A DNA stretch of 64,000 nt from an uncultured Prevotellaceae bacterium. GTDB taxonomy: Bacteria; Bacteroidota; Bacteroidia; Bacteroidales; Bacteroidaceae. Position 1 is the stretch's first letter, and each line of letters starts with the position of its first letter. This document shows positions 6,873 to 16,002 of this stretch, in pieces. The stretch covers positions 89,030 through 153,029 of the forward strand of contig CAMVIM010000005.1 of the NCBI GenBank assembly GCA_947167515.1. Reading direction: 5' to 3'. Both the position numbers and the translations under genes were made by a program. The notes beneath the pieces are model-generated. The model did no database searches. It saw only the letters and a list, made by a program, of their open reading frames with translations, and was not told where the DNA came from.

Positions 6873-9851
6873 ATGAAATACTTGTACTCTGTTTTGTCAG
6901 CATGGTTGCTGGCTGGGTCGCTGCAGGCGCAGCAGTTGGCATTTCCTGGCGCCGAGGGATATGGTGCCTACGCATCGGGCGGTCGTGGCTGCCAAGTGGT
7001 GCATGTGACGAATCTGAACGCGGCAGGCACAGGGTCGTTGGCTGATGCTGTGAGTCAGTCGAACCGCTTTGTGGTGTTCGATGTGGGTGGTGTCATCGAC
7101 ATCACGGGCAAGAGCATCACCATCGCCAGCAACATCACCATTGCAGGACAGACGGCACCAGGCGAGGGCATCACCATCTATGGCGGACGTGTCATCGCCT
7201 CGAAATCGAAAAATGTCATCATGCGCTACATCCGCATGCGTGGCGGCAAGAGCGTGAACAGCAGCAAGTGTACGCTCACGCTGGATGAATGTCAGAACTT
7301 CATCATGGATCACTGCTCAGTGTCGTGGGGACCTTGGGACAATGTTCACATCAAGGATGCCAACAACGTGACCTGGCAGTATTGCATCAACTCCGAGGGA
7401 ATTGAGCCTCAACGCTTTGGCTCCATCACCGATGGCACTCGCAATTGGACCATCCACCACTGCCTCTGGGCGGACAACAAGAGCCGAAACCCCAAGATGA
7501 AGTGCTATCTGCAATACTATAATAATGTGGTGTATAATTATGGCATGGGCATCATCGGCGGCCACTCGGCAGCCGACAACTATCAGGACGTGATGAACAA
7601 CTATTTCATTGCAGGACCTAACGGCTCTGCCAAATACTTTGATGACTGGACAGCCACTGACCACCTCTACAGCACGGGCAACTACTTCGACGGCAACTGC
7701 GACGGAGTGCTGAACGGTACGCTCATCACCGACTACAACAGTGCCACCCCTATGACAAATCCGAACTTCAAGACGACACACCCCATGAACGTGGAGACTG
7801 CTGCACAGGCCTACGCCACAGTGGTGGAGCATGTGGGAGCCTCGCGTGTGCGCGATGTTCACGACAGACGCATCCTCGAACAACTCACCTCTTTAGGCAA
7901 GAAGGGCAGTTTCATCGCTAATGAGGAAGAACTGGGCGGCATCGGCAGAGTGGCAGGAGGACCTCGTCCCACCGATGCAGACAACGATGGAATGGCTGAT
8001 GACTGGGAACGAGAGAACGGTCTGAACACGAGCGTGAACGATGCCAATGCCTACACGCTGGGAGGCGGCTACACCAACATCGAACACTACGTGAACAGCT
8101 TGGCACAGAAGACCAGTTTCTTGATGTATCCCTACAACCTCGAAGCTTCATTGCTCACAGCCACGAAGGTGCAGTTGAAGTGGATGCTGGAAAAGAACGA
8201 CGATGCCCAGAATGTGGTGGTGGAGCAGTCGGAAGACGGCAGAACCTTCACCGAAATCAAGCGGCTTTCGAGCACCGCCACGCAGACGACAGTGGATGGG
8301 CTGATAGCCGATAAGGTGTACTTCTTTCGTGCGAAAGTGATTGGAAAGGACGGAAAGGAATCAAATTATTCAGACGTGGTGTCGATTAACGACGAGTATA
8401 TGCGTCCTGCCGGCGGCACACGTGCAGGCGTCAATCCCTTTGTGCCTCAAGCAGACAAGCTCTACCGCATCATCAGCTATGCCTCCATTCCCTACAATTC
8501 GGGCACCACGCTGAACGGCACACCTAAGTATCTCACTTTCAACAGCAATAGAACTTTAGGCACGACAGAATCCTTCCAGTGGGACGAAGCAGCCTTGCTT
8601 TGGGTCATCACCCCAGTGGAGGGCGGCGTCAACATCCAGAACTATGGAAGCAAGAAATACATCGCAGCTGTCAATACCTCAATTGCCAGTACCGACCGCA
8701 TAGGCACATCCGATACGCCGACGCTGCTGACCATCAACTATACGGGCGACCAGACGCCGGCGCAGTCGAGAATGTCGGGGAATGTGTCGATGTACCGCAT
8801 CAACAGCCCCTCCAATCACGGTTACCAGATTCGTGCCCGTGGGTTTGCCGACGACTGGTTCTGGGGATCGGGCACATTCGACCGCGCCGATATGGTGTTC
8901 ACCTTTGTCGAGATAGACGCTTCGCTCATCAAGATGTTCCTTCTCAACAAAGCATTGGATGATGCCCAGAAACTGGCAAAGAATGCAAAAGCTGAAGTCA
9001 CTTTGGGTTATCCGACTCAAGCCATCACCGACCTGATGAATGTGGTGGCTGAAGTGCAGACCTTCTCGCAGAACATTGACGAGACAACTGCCGAGGAAGA
9101 CATCGACACACAGGTGACAAAACTCAAACTGGCGATGGAAGAATTCAAGAAAACCTGCATCTACACTTTTGAAGGCTTCTCCACAGATGTGGCATACTGC
9201 ATCTACAGTTACGGAGAAACCTCCAATGCCAGTGCCTCCACCGCCACCACCTCCATCAAGCGCCGCTATCTCTACGCCGTCAAGAACCAGAGCAGTGAAA
9301 AAGACGGATTGGTGTATCGCATCGGACTGTCCGACAACGACATCAACGGGGGAAAGACCGATGCCTACATGACCGACCCTGCCGCCTTGTGGGCATTCGA
9401 GAGTGCCGAAAACGACTATGTGACAGCGCGCAACCTCTCCGATGGTCAGTATCTCCAGATAGAGAGGGAACTGTCTGTCCAGCCAGTCACTATTCATCCC
9501 ACATACGCTAAGCAGGACAACGGCAAGATGGCCTTCTTCATGGATGCAACCGCCGAAGGTAAACGCCTCTTCAACGTGGGTGCGCCCGATGCCGACGGCA
9601 AAGGCGGTCCACTGGAATTCTTTTCCCTTCATGCCGACCGCACCCGTCTCCGCTGGGTGATTGAAGAAACGGCTGTCGAAGTATCCTTCCCCACTGGCAT
9701 CTCATCTCCGAATTTCACCCGTCAGCCCTCCGTTCGCTACTTCACCCTCGAAGGCATAGAACTGACTGCTCGCCCCTCCAACGGCATCTATCTGGAAAGC
9801 GTCACCCAACCTGACGGTAGCGTCAAAACAAGAAAAGTGCTTGCCCAATAA
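6873..9851 (+). CDS. Secreted pectate lyase (PL1-like) with Fn3, FIVAR-like and C-terminal modules
   Basis: 992 residues from the ATG at 6873; the open frame begins earlier at 6825 but the signal peptide (KYLYSVLSAWLLAGSLQA-Q) fixes the start. About residues 20-340 form the right-handed beta-helix lyase: 'FPGAEGYGAYASGGRG', 'VFDVGGVIDI', 'NITIAGQTAPGEGITI', 'DHCSVSWGPWDN', and the 'NKSRNPKMK' segment that should hold the catalytic Arg. A TSP3-like calcium loop (DADNDGMADDWERENGL) follows, then a fibronectin type III domain (about 415-510), a lectin-like region, a FIVAR-like helical segment (about 695-765) and a C-terminal sorting-like tail (FTLEGIELTA...NGIYLE). It should cleave polygalacturonate by beta-elimination outside the cytoplasm. 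No SusC/D pair is adjacent. Confidence 0.88.
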   Translation: MKYLYSVLSAWLLAGSLQAQQLAFPGAEGYGAYASGGRGCQVVHVTNLNAAGTGSLADAVSQSNRFVVFDVGGVIDITGKSITIASNITIAGQTAPGEGITIYGGRVIASKSKNVIMRYIRMRGGKSVNSSKCTLTLDECQNFIMDHCSVSWGPWDNVHIKDANNVTWQYCINSEGIEPQRFGSITDGTRNWTIHHCLWADNKSRNPKMKCYLQYYNNVVYNYGMGIIGGHSAADNYQDVMNNYFIAGPNGSAKYFDDWTATDHLYSTGNYFDGNCDGVLNGTLITDYNSATPMTNPNFKTTHPMNVETAAQAYATVVEHVGASRVRDVHDRRILEQLTSLGKKGSFIANEEELGGIGRVAGGPRPTDADNDGMADDWERENGLNTSVNDANAYTLGGGYTNIEHYVNSLAQKTSFLMYPYNLEASLLTATKVQLKWMLEKNDDAQNVVVEQSEDGRTFTEIKRLSSTATQTTVDGLIADKVYFFRAKVIGKDGKESNYSDVVSINDEYMRPAGGTRAGVNPFVPQADKLYRIISYASIPYNSGTTLNGTPKYLTFNSNRTLGTTESFQWDEAALLWVITPVEGGVNIQNYGSKKYIAAVNTSIASTDRIGTSDTPTLLTINYTGDQTPAQSRMSGNVSMYRINSPSNHGYQIRARGFADDWFWGSGTFDRADMVFTFVEIDASLIKMFLLNKALDDAQKLAKNAKAEVTLGYPTQAITDLMNVVAEVQTFSQNIDETTAEEDIDTQVTKLKLAMEEFKKTCIYTFEGFSTDVAYCIYSYGETSNASASTATTSIKRRYLYAVKNQSSEKDGLVYRIGLSDNDINGGKTDAYMTDPAALWAFESAENDYVTARNLSDGQYLQIERELSVQPVTIHPTYAKQDNGKMAFFMDATAEGKRLFNVGAPDADGKGGPLEFFSLHADRTRLRWVIEETAVEVSFPTGISSPNFTRQPSVRYFTLEGIELTARPSNGIYLESVTQPDGSVKTRKVLAQ

Positions 9852-9885
9852 CGGTAGCGGTTCTTACATTTTTCAGTTGTTCACA

Positions 9886-9923
9886 AAACAAACAAGGGAT
9901 GCACAGGCATCCCTTGTTTGTTT
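9886..9923. terminator. Bidirectional terminator between pectate lyase and hsdR
   Basis: Seventeen-base perfect arms (AAACAAACAAGGGATGC and its complement, 9907-9923) around a 4-nt loop, with A/T runs on both sides. It serves the convergent ends of the lyase and hsdR; the right arm reaches the hsdR stop codon. Confidence 0.85.
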
Positions 9924-12451
9924 TAGCGTTTGAGGGTAAATTCTTCTTCGGCAGCCAAACTCTTCGTGTCTTCTTCATGATACAGATAATTGGTGGAAGG
10001 ATGAAGAGAGTGGTTGGCGGTATGAGTCACACTTGCGCCATTATACAAGTCTTTCTGCATCGTCAGGAAGAAGTCACGCAAACCGATGGGTGTCATCTGT
10101 AGTTTCGTTATGGCATCCGTCGTGGAGTGATACTTCATGTCAATGAGCATTGGCAACTTATCCATGCCTAACTCCTTAAAGCCATTACGCACATACATAT
10201 TTAATATAAAGTCGGCAAACTCCTGTTGCTGCTTGCTCACCTTCTTCCGCAAGTCCTCACGCACCATCTGCGCCCTTCGTTCACGCTCCATCGGTGTGGT
10301 GTTGTATGCCAAGAACGCCAAAACATCCAGCATGTCGCACTTCTCCATTTGCAGGAATCGGCGCATCACCTCCAACTTGTCCTCTTGGAAGCCCGAGCGC
10401 TCCAACAACTCCAGCAACTGCTCACGAGTGTCGGGTTGGCTCCAACGCTCACGCAAGTCTTCCTCGCCATCCAAGAATTCGGGCAATGCGCCAAACAATC
10501 TCTTCACATACTCTTCCAACGTCAGCAACTCATCGCCAAACTGAATGCGTTCTTCCCAATCGGTGTGCAGGGTCAGCGAACGCAGCTTCGAGAGTTTCAC
10601 CACGATTTGTTTCTTGGGTTGTCCACCATCACAAGTGCAAGGCAGATGTCCACACACGGGGCAAGGAGTAGGAATCTTCGGAGGGCACACACAAGGGTCT
10701 TGTCCGCATGTAGGGCATACGCCTTTAGGCCTCTTGCTACAGGTGCAGGGATAGTTGCCACATATCGGGCAGAAAGGGTCGCCATCCCACTCGGGGTCCT
10801 TGAAGTTTGCCGAAGCGCCCACGAAGTCATACAGTGTGAAGAAATACTTACCCTCGAACAAACGGGTGCCACGACCTAAAATTTGCTTGAACTCCACCAT
10901 GTTGTTCACAGGGCGCAACAGCACGATGTTTCTCACGTTTCGGGCATCCACACCCGTGGAGAGTTTCTGCGAGGTCGTCAAGATGGTGGGGCGCAGGAGG
11001 TCGTTGTTCTGAAAGAGTTTCAGTTGCTTCTCACCCTTGTCGCCATCGTCAGCTGTCACACGTTCGCAATAGTTGGAGTCAGGCACTCGCTTCCAGCGGT
11101 TAATCATCGCCGCAATCTGCAAGGCATGACTCTGAGTGGCACAAAACACCAGCGTCTTTTCGTTGGGGTCAATCTTGCCCAACAATTCCTTCACACGGTG
11201 CTCGTCACGCTCCTTCAGTTGGATGTCACCTTTGTAGAAGTCATTCTCCGTATAGACCTTCTCCTTGTCAATGTCCCCCTCCACATCGTCGTTAGGGTTG
11301 TACTGATAGGTGTCAATGTTGCTTGTTGCCACCTGCACACGGAAGGGCGTCAGGAAACCATCCTCGATGCCCTGCTTCAGCGAGTAGGTATAGACAGGGC
11401 TGCCAAAATACTCATAGGTGTTGGCATTCACTTTGCGACGAGGCGTGGCGGTCATACCCAACTGCACGGCAGGTTCAAACCAGTTCATCAGTTCTCGCCA
11501 TTCGCTCTCATCGTTCGCACCGCCACGGTGACACTCGTCGATGATGATGAAGTCGAAGAAATCCCTTGGCCATTGCTGATAGTAAGGCTCACCTCCTTCT
11601 TCCGCACTGCCCATCACCGTCTGGAAGATGGTGAAGTAAAGGTGTCGTGCGGTAGGCAGACGGTCGTTGTGCTTCTTGTCGTGAATCAGTTCAGGAGTCA
11701 CACGCTCCATCGCATCTTCAGGGAACTGCTCAAAGTCGTTCTTCGCTTGGTTCGCCAAGATGTTTCTGTCCGAGATGAAGAGGATGCGGGGCTTTTGTTC
11801 CTTGCCACGAATGTTCCACCCCGTTTCGTAGAGTTTCCAGCAGATTTGGAAAGCCGTGTAGGTCTTTCCCGTGCCCGTTGCCATCGTGAGCAAGATGCGT
11901 TTCTGCCCTTTTGCCACAGCGGACAGCACATTGTCGATGGCAATTTCCTGATAGTAGCGAGGTTCACGACCGCCACCCCGATTCAGCGCACAGAGGTTGA
12001 ACTTGTCACGCCATTCGTTGTGTTCCGTGTAGGTCATCGCCCATAGTTCCTGCGGACTTGGGAACTTCGCGACAGGTCCTTCGGTGGAAGGGATGATGTA
12101 GTTGCCCTCGTTGTCCTTCACGCCCATGTCGATGCCCCAGATTTCGTCTCCGTTGGTGGCATAGGCAAAGCGGATATGCAGCAACTCAGCGTACTCTTTT
12201 GCCTGTGGAATGCCCACGCTCACATCCTTCTCATCGCTCTTCGCCTCAATCACAGCCAACTTCCTCTTCTTGTATTCCAGCAGATAGTCAGCCTTCTTCG
12301 GATGTCGGTTCTGCGGCAAGGCACTCACTTGACCAGGTGCAATCTGATAGGCACGTTGCTCCGTCAGTATCTCACTTTCGGGCACTTGCTCCCATCCCAC
12401 ACCATACAGGGCTGGGTCAATCTTCTTTCGTCGGGTTGCTGTTTCGTCCAT
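9923..12451 (-). CDS. hsdR: Type I restriction enzyme, R (motor/nuclease) subunit with Cys-rich insert
   Basis: 842 residues from the ATG at 12451, chosen over an in-frame start at 12478. The N-terminal nuclease domain has the PD-(D/E)xK elements: 'KKADYLLEYKKRKLAVIEAKS' in parts, where D and ExK are the catalytic set. The SF2 helicase motor follows, with Walker A 'MATGTGKTYTAFQ', DEAD-type box 'IIDECHRGG', 'GMTATPRRK' and motif VI-like 'QILGRGTRL'. At about residues 555-608 there is an insert of three repeats CPxCGxxPCxC (CPICGNYPCTC, CPTCGQDPCVC, CPVCGHLPCTC), a likely zinc-binding element. It translocates and cuts DNA when HsdM/HsdS meet unmethylated sites. It is separated from hsdS by 420 bp holding a small opposite gene, so it probably has its own promoter. 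Confidence 0.93.
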   Translation of the reverse strand: MDETATRRKKIDPALYGVGWEQVPESEILTEQRAYQIAPGQVSALPQNRHPKKADYLLEYKKRKLAVIEAKSDEKDVSVGIPQAKEYAELLHIRFAYATNGDEIWGIDMGVKDNEGNYIIPSTEGPVAKFPSPQELWAMTYTEHNEWRDKFNLCALNRGGGREPRYYQEIAIDNVLSAVAKGQKRILLTMATGTGKTYTAFQICWKLYETGWNIRGKEQKPRILFISDRNILANQAKNDFEQFPEDAMERVTPELIHDKKHNDRLPTARHLYFTIFQTVMGSAEEGGEPYYQQWPRDFFDFIIIDECHRGGANDESEWRELMNWFEPAVQLGMTATPRRKVNANTYEYFGSPVYTYSLKQGIEDGFLTPFRVQVATSNIDTYQYNPNDDVEGDIDKEKVYTENDFYKGDIQLKERDEHRVKELLGKIDPNEKTLVFCATQSHALQIAAMINRWKRVPDSNYCERVTADDGDKGEKQLKLFQNNDLLRPTILTTSQKLSTGVDARNVRNIVLLRPVNNMVEFKQILGRGTRLFEGKYFFTLYDFVGASANFKDPEWDGDPFCPICGNYPCTCSKRPKGVCPTCGQDPCVCPPKIPTPCPVCGHLPCTCDGGQPKKQIVVKLSKLRSLTLHTDWEERIQFGDELLTLEEYVKRLFGALPEFLDGEEDLRERWSQPDTREQLLELLERSGFQEDKLEVMRRFLQMEKCDMLDVLAFLAYNTTPMERERRAQMVREDLRKKVSKQQQEFADFILNMYVRNGFKELGMDKLPMLIDMKYHSTTDAITKLQMTPIGLRDFFLTMQKDLYNGASVTHTANHSLHPSTNYLYHEEDTKSLAAEEEFTLKR

Positions 12452-12465
12452 TATTTTTCTTTTTC

Positions 12466-12497
12466 TTTGGTGATACAAGAATAAATGTATAACTTTG
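12466..12497 (+). promoter_or_regulatory. Consensus promoter for the small gene between hsdR and hsdS
   Basis: TTTG (12466-12469), exactly 20 bp, TAACTTTG (12490-12497). It points away from hsdR, starts about 15 bp upstream of the hsdR start codon, and leaves a leader of about 105 nt before the ATG at 12609. Confidence 0.65.
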
Positions 12498-12608
12498 CAG
12501 GCAAATCAGTTATGTTGAATATATGAATCCACAAAAGCCTTTTGTCTCGTAATGATCAACCGAGTGGCACAGCAATAGCCTGTGACCTCTCAAAGCATTA
12601 CAGACATT

Positions 12609-12857
12609 ATGAGTAGAAGTAGAAAAAAGACTCCTGCCAGCACTTGGTGCTGCTGCAAGTCGCAAAAGCGGGGAAAGCAACATTCCAGCCGCAGATTTCG
12701 CCGTTGCGAAAGCATGTTGTTGCATACCATGAACATCGACAACCTCCCGCACCGTTCTCGTGAAATCACGAACTCTTGGAACTTGGGTGGTGATGGAAAG
12801 TGTTATTGGAAAGCCGATTCTAACACGGAATGGCTTATACGCCTTATGCGTAAATGA
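12609..12857 (+). CDS. Small basic Cys-containing protein (MSRSRKK-type), unknown function
   Basis: 82 residues from ATG 12609; the frame is open from 12582 but the 'MSRSRKKTP' start matches a widespread type of small hypothetical protein I recall beginning MSRSRKK or MSRSKKK. It is strongly basic (SRKK, KSQKRGKQ, SRRFRRCE), has a CCC cluster at about residues 15-17, and an aromatic C-terminus (SWNLGGDGKCYWKADS). It is transcribed against the hsd genes, ends 15 bp from the hsdS stop, and has a consensus promoter. A 118-residue frame on the other strand (12510-12866) is judged a shadow. A role in controlling or countering the restriction system is possible but purely contextual. Confidence 0.6.
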   Translation: MSRSRKKTPASTWCCCKSQKRGKQHSSRRFRRCESMLLHTMNIDNLPHRSREITNSWNLGGDGKCYWKADSNTEWLIRLMRK

Positions 12858-12871
12858 TAGTTTCATAAGCC

Positions 12872-14026
12872 TTACTCAAATACTTCTTTTAACATTGCTT
12901 GTTTGAGGGCATCGCACTCGGCGATGGTCTTTTGCTGCAATTCCTCTAACTTGCGGATATGGGAGGAAAGGGAGTCGAGGTGGGAGACGATGGAACTTTG
13001 CTCTGCAAGAGAAGAGGGTATGCTGATGATAATACTATTTAATGCCTTTTGAGTTAGTTTAGGTTGTGCAGCACCTGTAATGTATTCATCTAATTTCAAC
13101 CCTGCAAAATAATATTCCACATACCGCTGAGTAGACATACACTTAAAACGTAGAACATGAGCATGATTGTTTACCCAAGCTTTTCCTGATATGGGGAATG
13201 CTATGGGATATGTCCTCATTAACAAGTTTGCTCCATCCTCTGAGATACAAAGCAAATCCTCATCAAATAGATAATTATCAACATAATCTACGATTCCTGA
13301 TGCTCCATAATATGGATAAATTCCTTCTGTTCTATCTTTTTTTGTTACAGGTTTACGAATAGAATCAAGGTTCTCTGAAAGTTTTGGAAGTGTTTTCTCT
13401 TCCCATCCCTCTTTTGGCTTCATACATTCCGTAAGTTCTGCTTGGAAGAGTTTGCGGGCTTCGTTGACTTGCTTTTCTGCATTGGCTTTTAGAGCATCAA
13501 TATGGGAAAAGGCTGCGTCTAAACGGGCAACGATGGAGTGCTGTTCGGAAAGATGTATACATGGAACGTCTATGTTCAAATACTTCTCAATCTCTATATT
13601 GTGAATTCCCGTTGTTGCTTTCTGCATAGTGCTTGTATCTCCTCTTTTATAAATAAAGAGAAGGTACTTATAAAGGAATTCACTTAGTAACGTGTTTTTG
13701 TCCTTGATTCTGAGAACAGATGTGAAATTACTGAAAGAGAATTCTCCATTTTCTCTATCGAATAGTACAGCACGACCAACAGGTTGCTTTTCGCTTCCAC
13801 CAGATTTCTCGACAATAAGGTCTCCTTTTTGGAGTTTGCGCTTTGAATATTGTCGTTCTTCAACATCCAAGTATTCAATATTGTCGAAACGCAGTGTGAA
13901 ATCCTTTGTGAAATTAGCGTTTCGGATTACGCCTACATTCACAAAGGGCGGTTTCTTACCTTTCCACAAGCCGTTAATAGTGTCGCAGACCTCTCCCAAC
14001 TTCTTATAGCTCCATCCTTCTTTCAT
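12872..14026 (-). CDS. hsdS: Type I restriction enzyme, S (specificity) subunit
   Basis: 384 residues with the classical two-half layout: target recognition domain 1 (about 1-160), a central conserved helix (EQHSIVARLDAAFSHIDALK), target recognition domain 2 (about 210-340), and a C-terminal repeat of the helix (EQSSIVSHLDSLSSHIRKLEEL). Each TRD reads half of a split DNA sequence and the helices set the spacer. Its ATG overlaps the hsdM stop (ATGA, 14023-14026), so the two are translationally coupled. The TRD-coding DNA (about 13,000-13,900) is visibly more AT-rich than hsdM and hsdR, as is usual for exchanged recognition domains. No second hsdS or inverted TRD copy is in the window. Confidence 0.93.
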   Translation of the reverse strand: MKEGWSYKKLGEVCDTINGLWKGKKPPFVNVGVIRNANFTKDFTLRFDNIEYLDVEERQYSKRKLQKGDLIVEKSGGSEKQPVGRAVLFDRENGEFSFSNFTSVLRIKDKNTLLSEFLYKYLLFIYKRGDTSTMQKATTGIHNIEIEKYLNIDVPCIHLSEQHSIVARLDAAFSHIDALKANAEKQVNEARKLFQAELTECMKPKEGWEEKTLPKLSENLDSIRKPVTKKDRTEGIYPYYGASGIVDYVDNYLFDEDLLCISEDGANLLMRTYPIAFPISGKAWVNNHAHVLRFKCMSTQRYVEYYFAGLKLDEYITGAAQPKLTQKALNSIIISIPSSLAEQSSIVSHLDSLSSHIRKLEELQQKTIAECDALKQAMLKEVFE

Positions 14027-15471
14027 CCTATCATCTCCTTTATATCATTCAACAAAGATTGGGATTCCTCTTGTAGTTCGAGCAGCGATGCAACGATTTC
14101 GGCAGATGTGCGTTCATCCACCTCTTCCACCTTGTTGGGGTTCTTCACACTCAGGTCGTAGTCGTTACCTAAGGTGCTCACATCGAGCGTCCATGAGTTT
14201 TCGCTGTCGGCTTTCGTCTTTTGCAGGGCGAGGAAGTCGGCAAGGTCGTCTTCGTTGAGGGCATTTGTCTTGCCAAGATTGCGCCCTGGATTCAGTTGGT
14301 AGTACCAAATCTTCTTGGTGGGAGTGCCCTTGTCGAAGAAGAGCACAACGGTCTTTACACCAGCCCCTTGGAACACACCGCTGGGGAGGTCGAGGATGGT
14401 GTGGAGGTTGCATTGCTCCAAGAGCAACTGACGGAGTGATGCCGCATCGCCATTGGAAAGGAAGGTGTTCTTGATGACGATGCCAGCACGACCACCCACC
14501 TTGAGCATCTTGATGAAGTGCTGCATAAACATATAGGCCGTTTCGCTGGTGTTGATGTCGAAGTTCTGCTTCACCTCGCCTCGTTCGCTGCCACCAAAGG
14601 GAGGGTTGGCAAGAATCACGTTCTTACGCTGACTCTCCTGTATCTGGCTGAGGTTTTCTGCCAAGGTGTTGCCTCTGATGATGTTGGGGGCTGCTACTCC
14701 ATGGAAAATCATGTTCATCGTGGCGATGATGTAGGGCAGGGGCTTTTTCTCTTTGCCGAAGAAAGTGTCCTCTTGCAAGGTCTTGCTATCTGCCGTGCTC
14801 TTCACCTTCTCATTCATATAGGCAAATGCCTCACACAAGAAACCCGCAGAACCACACGCAGGGTCATACACCGTCTCGCCTATCTTGGGGTCAACCACCT
14901 TGACGATGGTGCGGATGAGCGGACGAGGCGTGTAATATTCGCCACCATTTCTGCCCGCATTGCCCATCTTAGCAATCTTGCTCTCGTAGAGCACCGTCAT
15001 TTCGTGCTTGTCCTCTGCTGTCTGGAAATGCAGTTGGTCAATCAGGTTGATGACTTCGCGCAGGTTGTAGCCAGAGGTGATTTTGTTGCGCAGTTCGGCA
15101 AATATCTCGCCAATCTTATATTCCAAGGTCTTGGCACTCGTGGCAGTCTTCTGAAACTCGCGCAAGGTGGGGAAGAGTTTCGTATCGACAAATTGGGTCA
15201 AGTCGGGCCCCGTCATCGCATTCACGGTGTCGAGTGTGCCGTCCGCCTTTTTGGGGGCAGCCCATTGGCTCCAACGCATATAACCCGTGATGATGGGCTT
15301 GTATTCCTTACCGCTGAGCATCGCCTTCATCTCCTGTTCCTGCTCCAAATCATTCAGATACTTCAGAAACAGAAGCCAAGAAGTCTGCTCGATGTAATCC
15401 AATTCAGTGCTGCATCCTGCCTCGTTGCGCAAGATGTTGTCAATGGCATTAAAAGTCTGTTCGTATTGCAT
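14023..15471 (-). CDS. hsdM: Type I DNA methyltransferase, M subunit (N6-adenine)
   Basis: 482 residues from ATG 15471 (MQYEQTFNAIDNIL); the frame extends to 15492 without a better start. An N-terminal helical domain (about 1-130) precedes the methyltransferase fold: 'GEYYTPRPLIRTIV', SAM motif I 'VYDPACGSAGFLCEAF', and catalytic motif IV 'NPPF' in 'VILANPPFGGSERGEV'. It methylates adenine within the sequence read by HsdS and forms the modification complex (M2S). First gene of the locus, with hsdS overlapping. Upstream lies a 500-bp structured non-coding stretch. Confidence 0.95.
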   Translation of the reverse strand: MQYEQTFNAIDNILRNEAGCSTELDYIEQTSWLLFLKYLNDLEQEQEMKAMLSGKEYKPIITGYMRWSQWAAPKKADGTLDTVNAMTGPDLTQFVDTKLFPTLREFQKTATSAKTLEYKIGEIFAELRNKITSGYNLREVINLIDQLHFQTAEDKHEMTVLYESKIAKMGNAGRNGGEYYTPRPLIRTIVKVVDPKIGETVYDPACGSAGFLCEAFAYMNEKVKSTADSKTLQEDTFFGKEKKPLPYIIATMNMIFHGVAAPNIIRGNTLAENLSQIQESQRKNVILANPPFGGSERGEVKQNFDINTSETAYMFMQHFIKMLKVGGRAGIVIKNTFLSNGDAASLRQLLLEQCNLHTILDLPSGVFQGAGVKTVVLFFDKGTPTKKIWYYQLNPGRNLGKTNALNEDDLADFLALQKTKADSENSWTLDVSTLGNDYDLSVKNPNKVEEVDERTSAEIVASLLELQEESQSLLNDIKEMIG

Positions 15472-15509
15472 ACACGTAGTTTTAGGCAGCAAACGTTATC
15501 GGATTGCAT

Positions 15510-15700
15510 ATAGGCTTTTGCCATCAAGACCTCCAGACATGGAAATAGCGTAGAACACGTTACTTACCCATATCTGGAGGCCCTGAGAATTGCCTATATA
15601 ACCTGATAAGTTGTGCCTACGCTACGCATAGACATCAATCTTGTCCTTGGTTATATAATATCTTTGAATTTCTCAGGTTCCCAGATATTTCCAACAACAT
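15510..15700. other. Structured intergenic region (nested long inverted repeats), possible ncRNA
   Basis: Several complementary pairs are packed in about 180 bp: CCTCCAGACATGG (15530-15542) with CCATATCTGGAGG (15569-15581); CCTGAGAA...TATATAACC (15582-15604) with GGTTATATAA...TTTCTCAGG (15649-15677); TAGCGTAG (15546-15553) with CTACGCTA (15617-15624); ATATCTGG with CCAGATAT (15681-15688). The pairs overlap, so alternative folds are possible. The outline, a long imperfect helix with a wide loop, resembles 6S-type RNA only in form. It encodes no protein. Which strand is transcribed, if any, cannot be told. Confidence 0.45.
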
Positions 15701-15926
15701 TAATGCTGTATGATTATTCCAATAAGGGGCTGCCGCTCTTCGCCAAGAGGCAAGCAACTCAGGGGCAAAGGTACGATTAAGAATGCAGAAAACAAAAAGA
15801 ATATGTGTTTTTCTTCAGAATACGCCTTTTGCGGACGAAAAATAAACCGAAAAAAACAAATAAAGACGCATAAAAACGGTTTCTTTTTCACCATTCCGTT
15901 CCGCGATGATTAAGCGGATCAAAAAA

Positions 15927-15973
15927 GATTTCTCTGATTGAATCGGAAAGAATCAGATTGAATCAGAGAAATC
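15927..15973 (-). terminator. Stem-loop downstream of lysA
   Basis: Perfect 13-base arms GATTTCTCTGATT (15927-15939) and AATCAGAGAAATC (15961-15973). On the minus strand the stem is followed by TTTTTTGATCC, consistent with termination of the his-lys transcript after lysA (stop at 16003). Confidence 0.7.
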
Positions 15974-16002
15974 AAAGGCAATCGGATGAACCGTTGCAAG
16001 GT

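Noticed and set aside
12510..12866. 118-codon minus-strand frame between hsdS and hsdR
   Set aside because: The plus-strand MSRSRKK gene in the same place has a consensus promoter and a recognisable start; this frame has neither.
13000..14026. Phase-variable (inverting) specificity gene
   Set aside because: Only one hsdS is present, with no recombinase and no inverted target-recognition segment within the window.
15575..15640. TPP-riboswitch-like words CTGAGA ... AACCTGAT on the plus strand
   Set aside because: The P4/P5 part (GCG-AGGGA) is not in place, no thiamine gene follows on that strand, and the words belong to the arms of longer inverted repeats.
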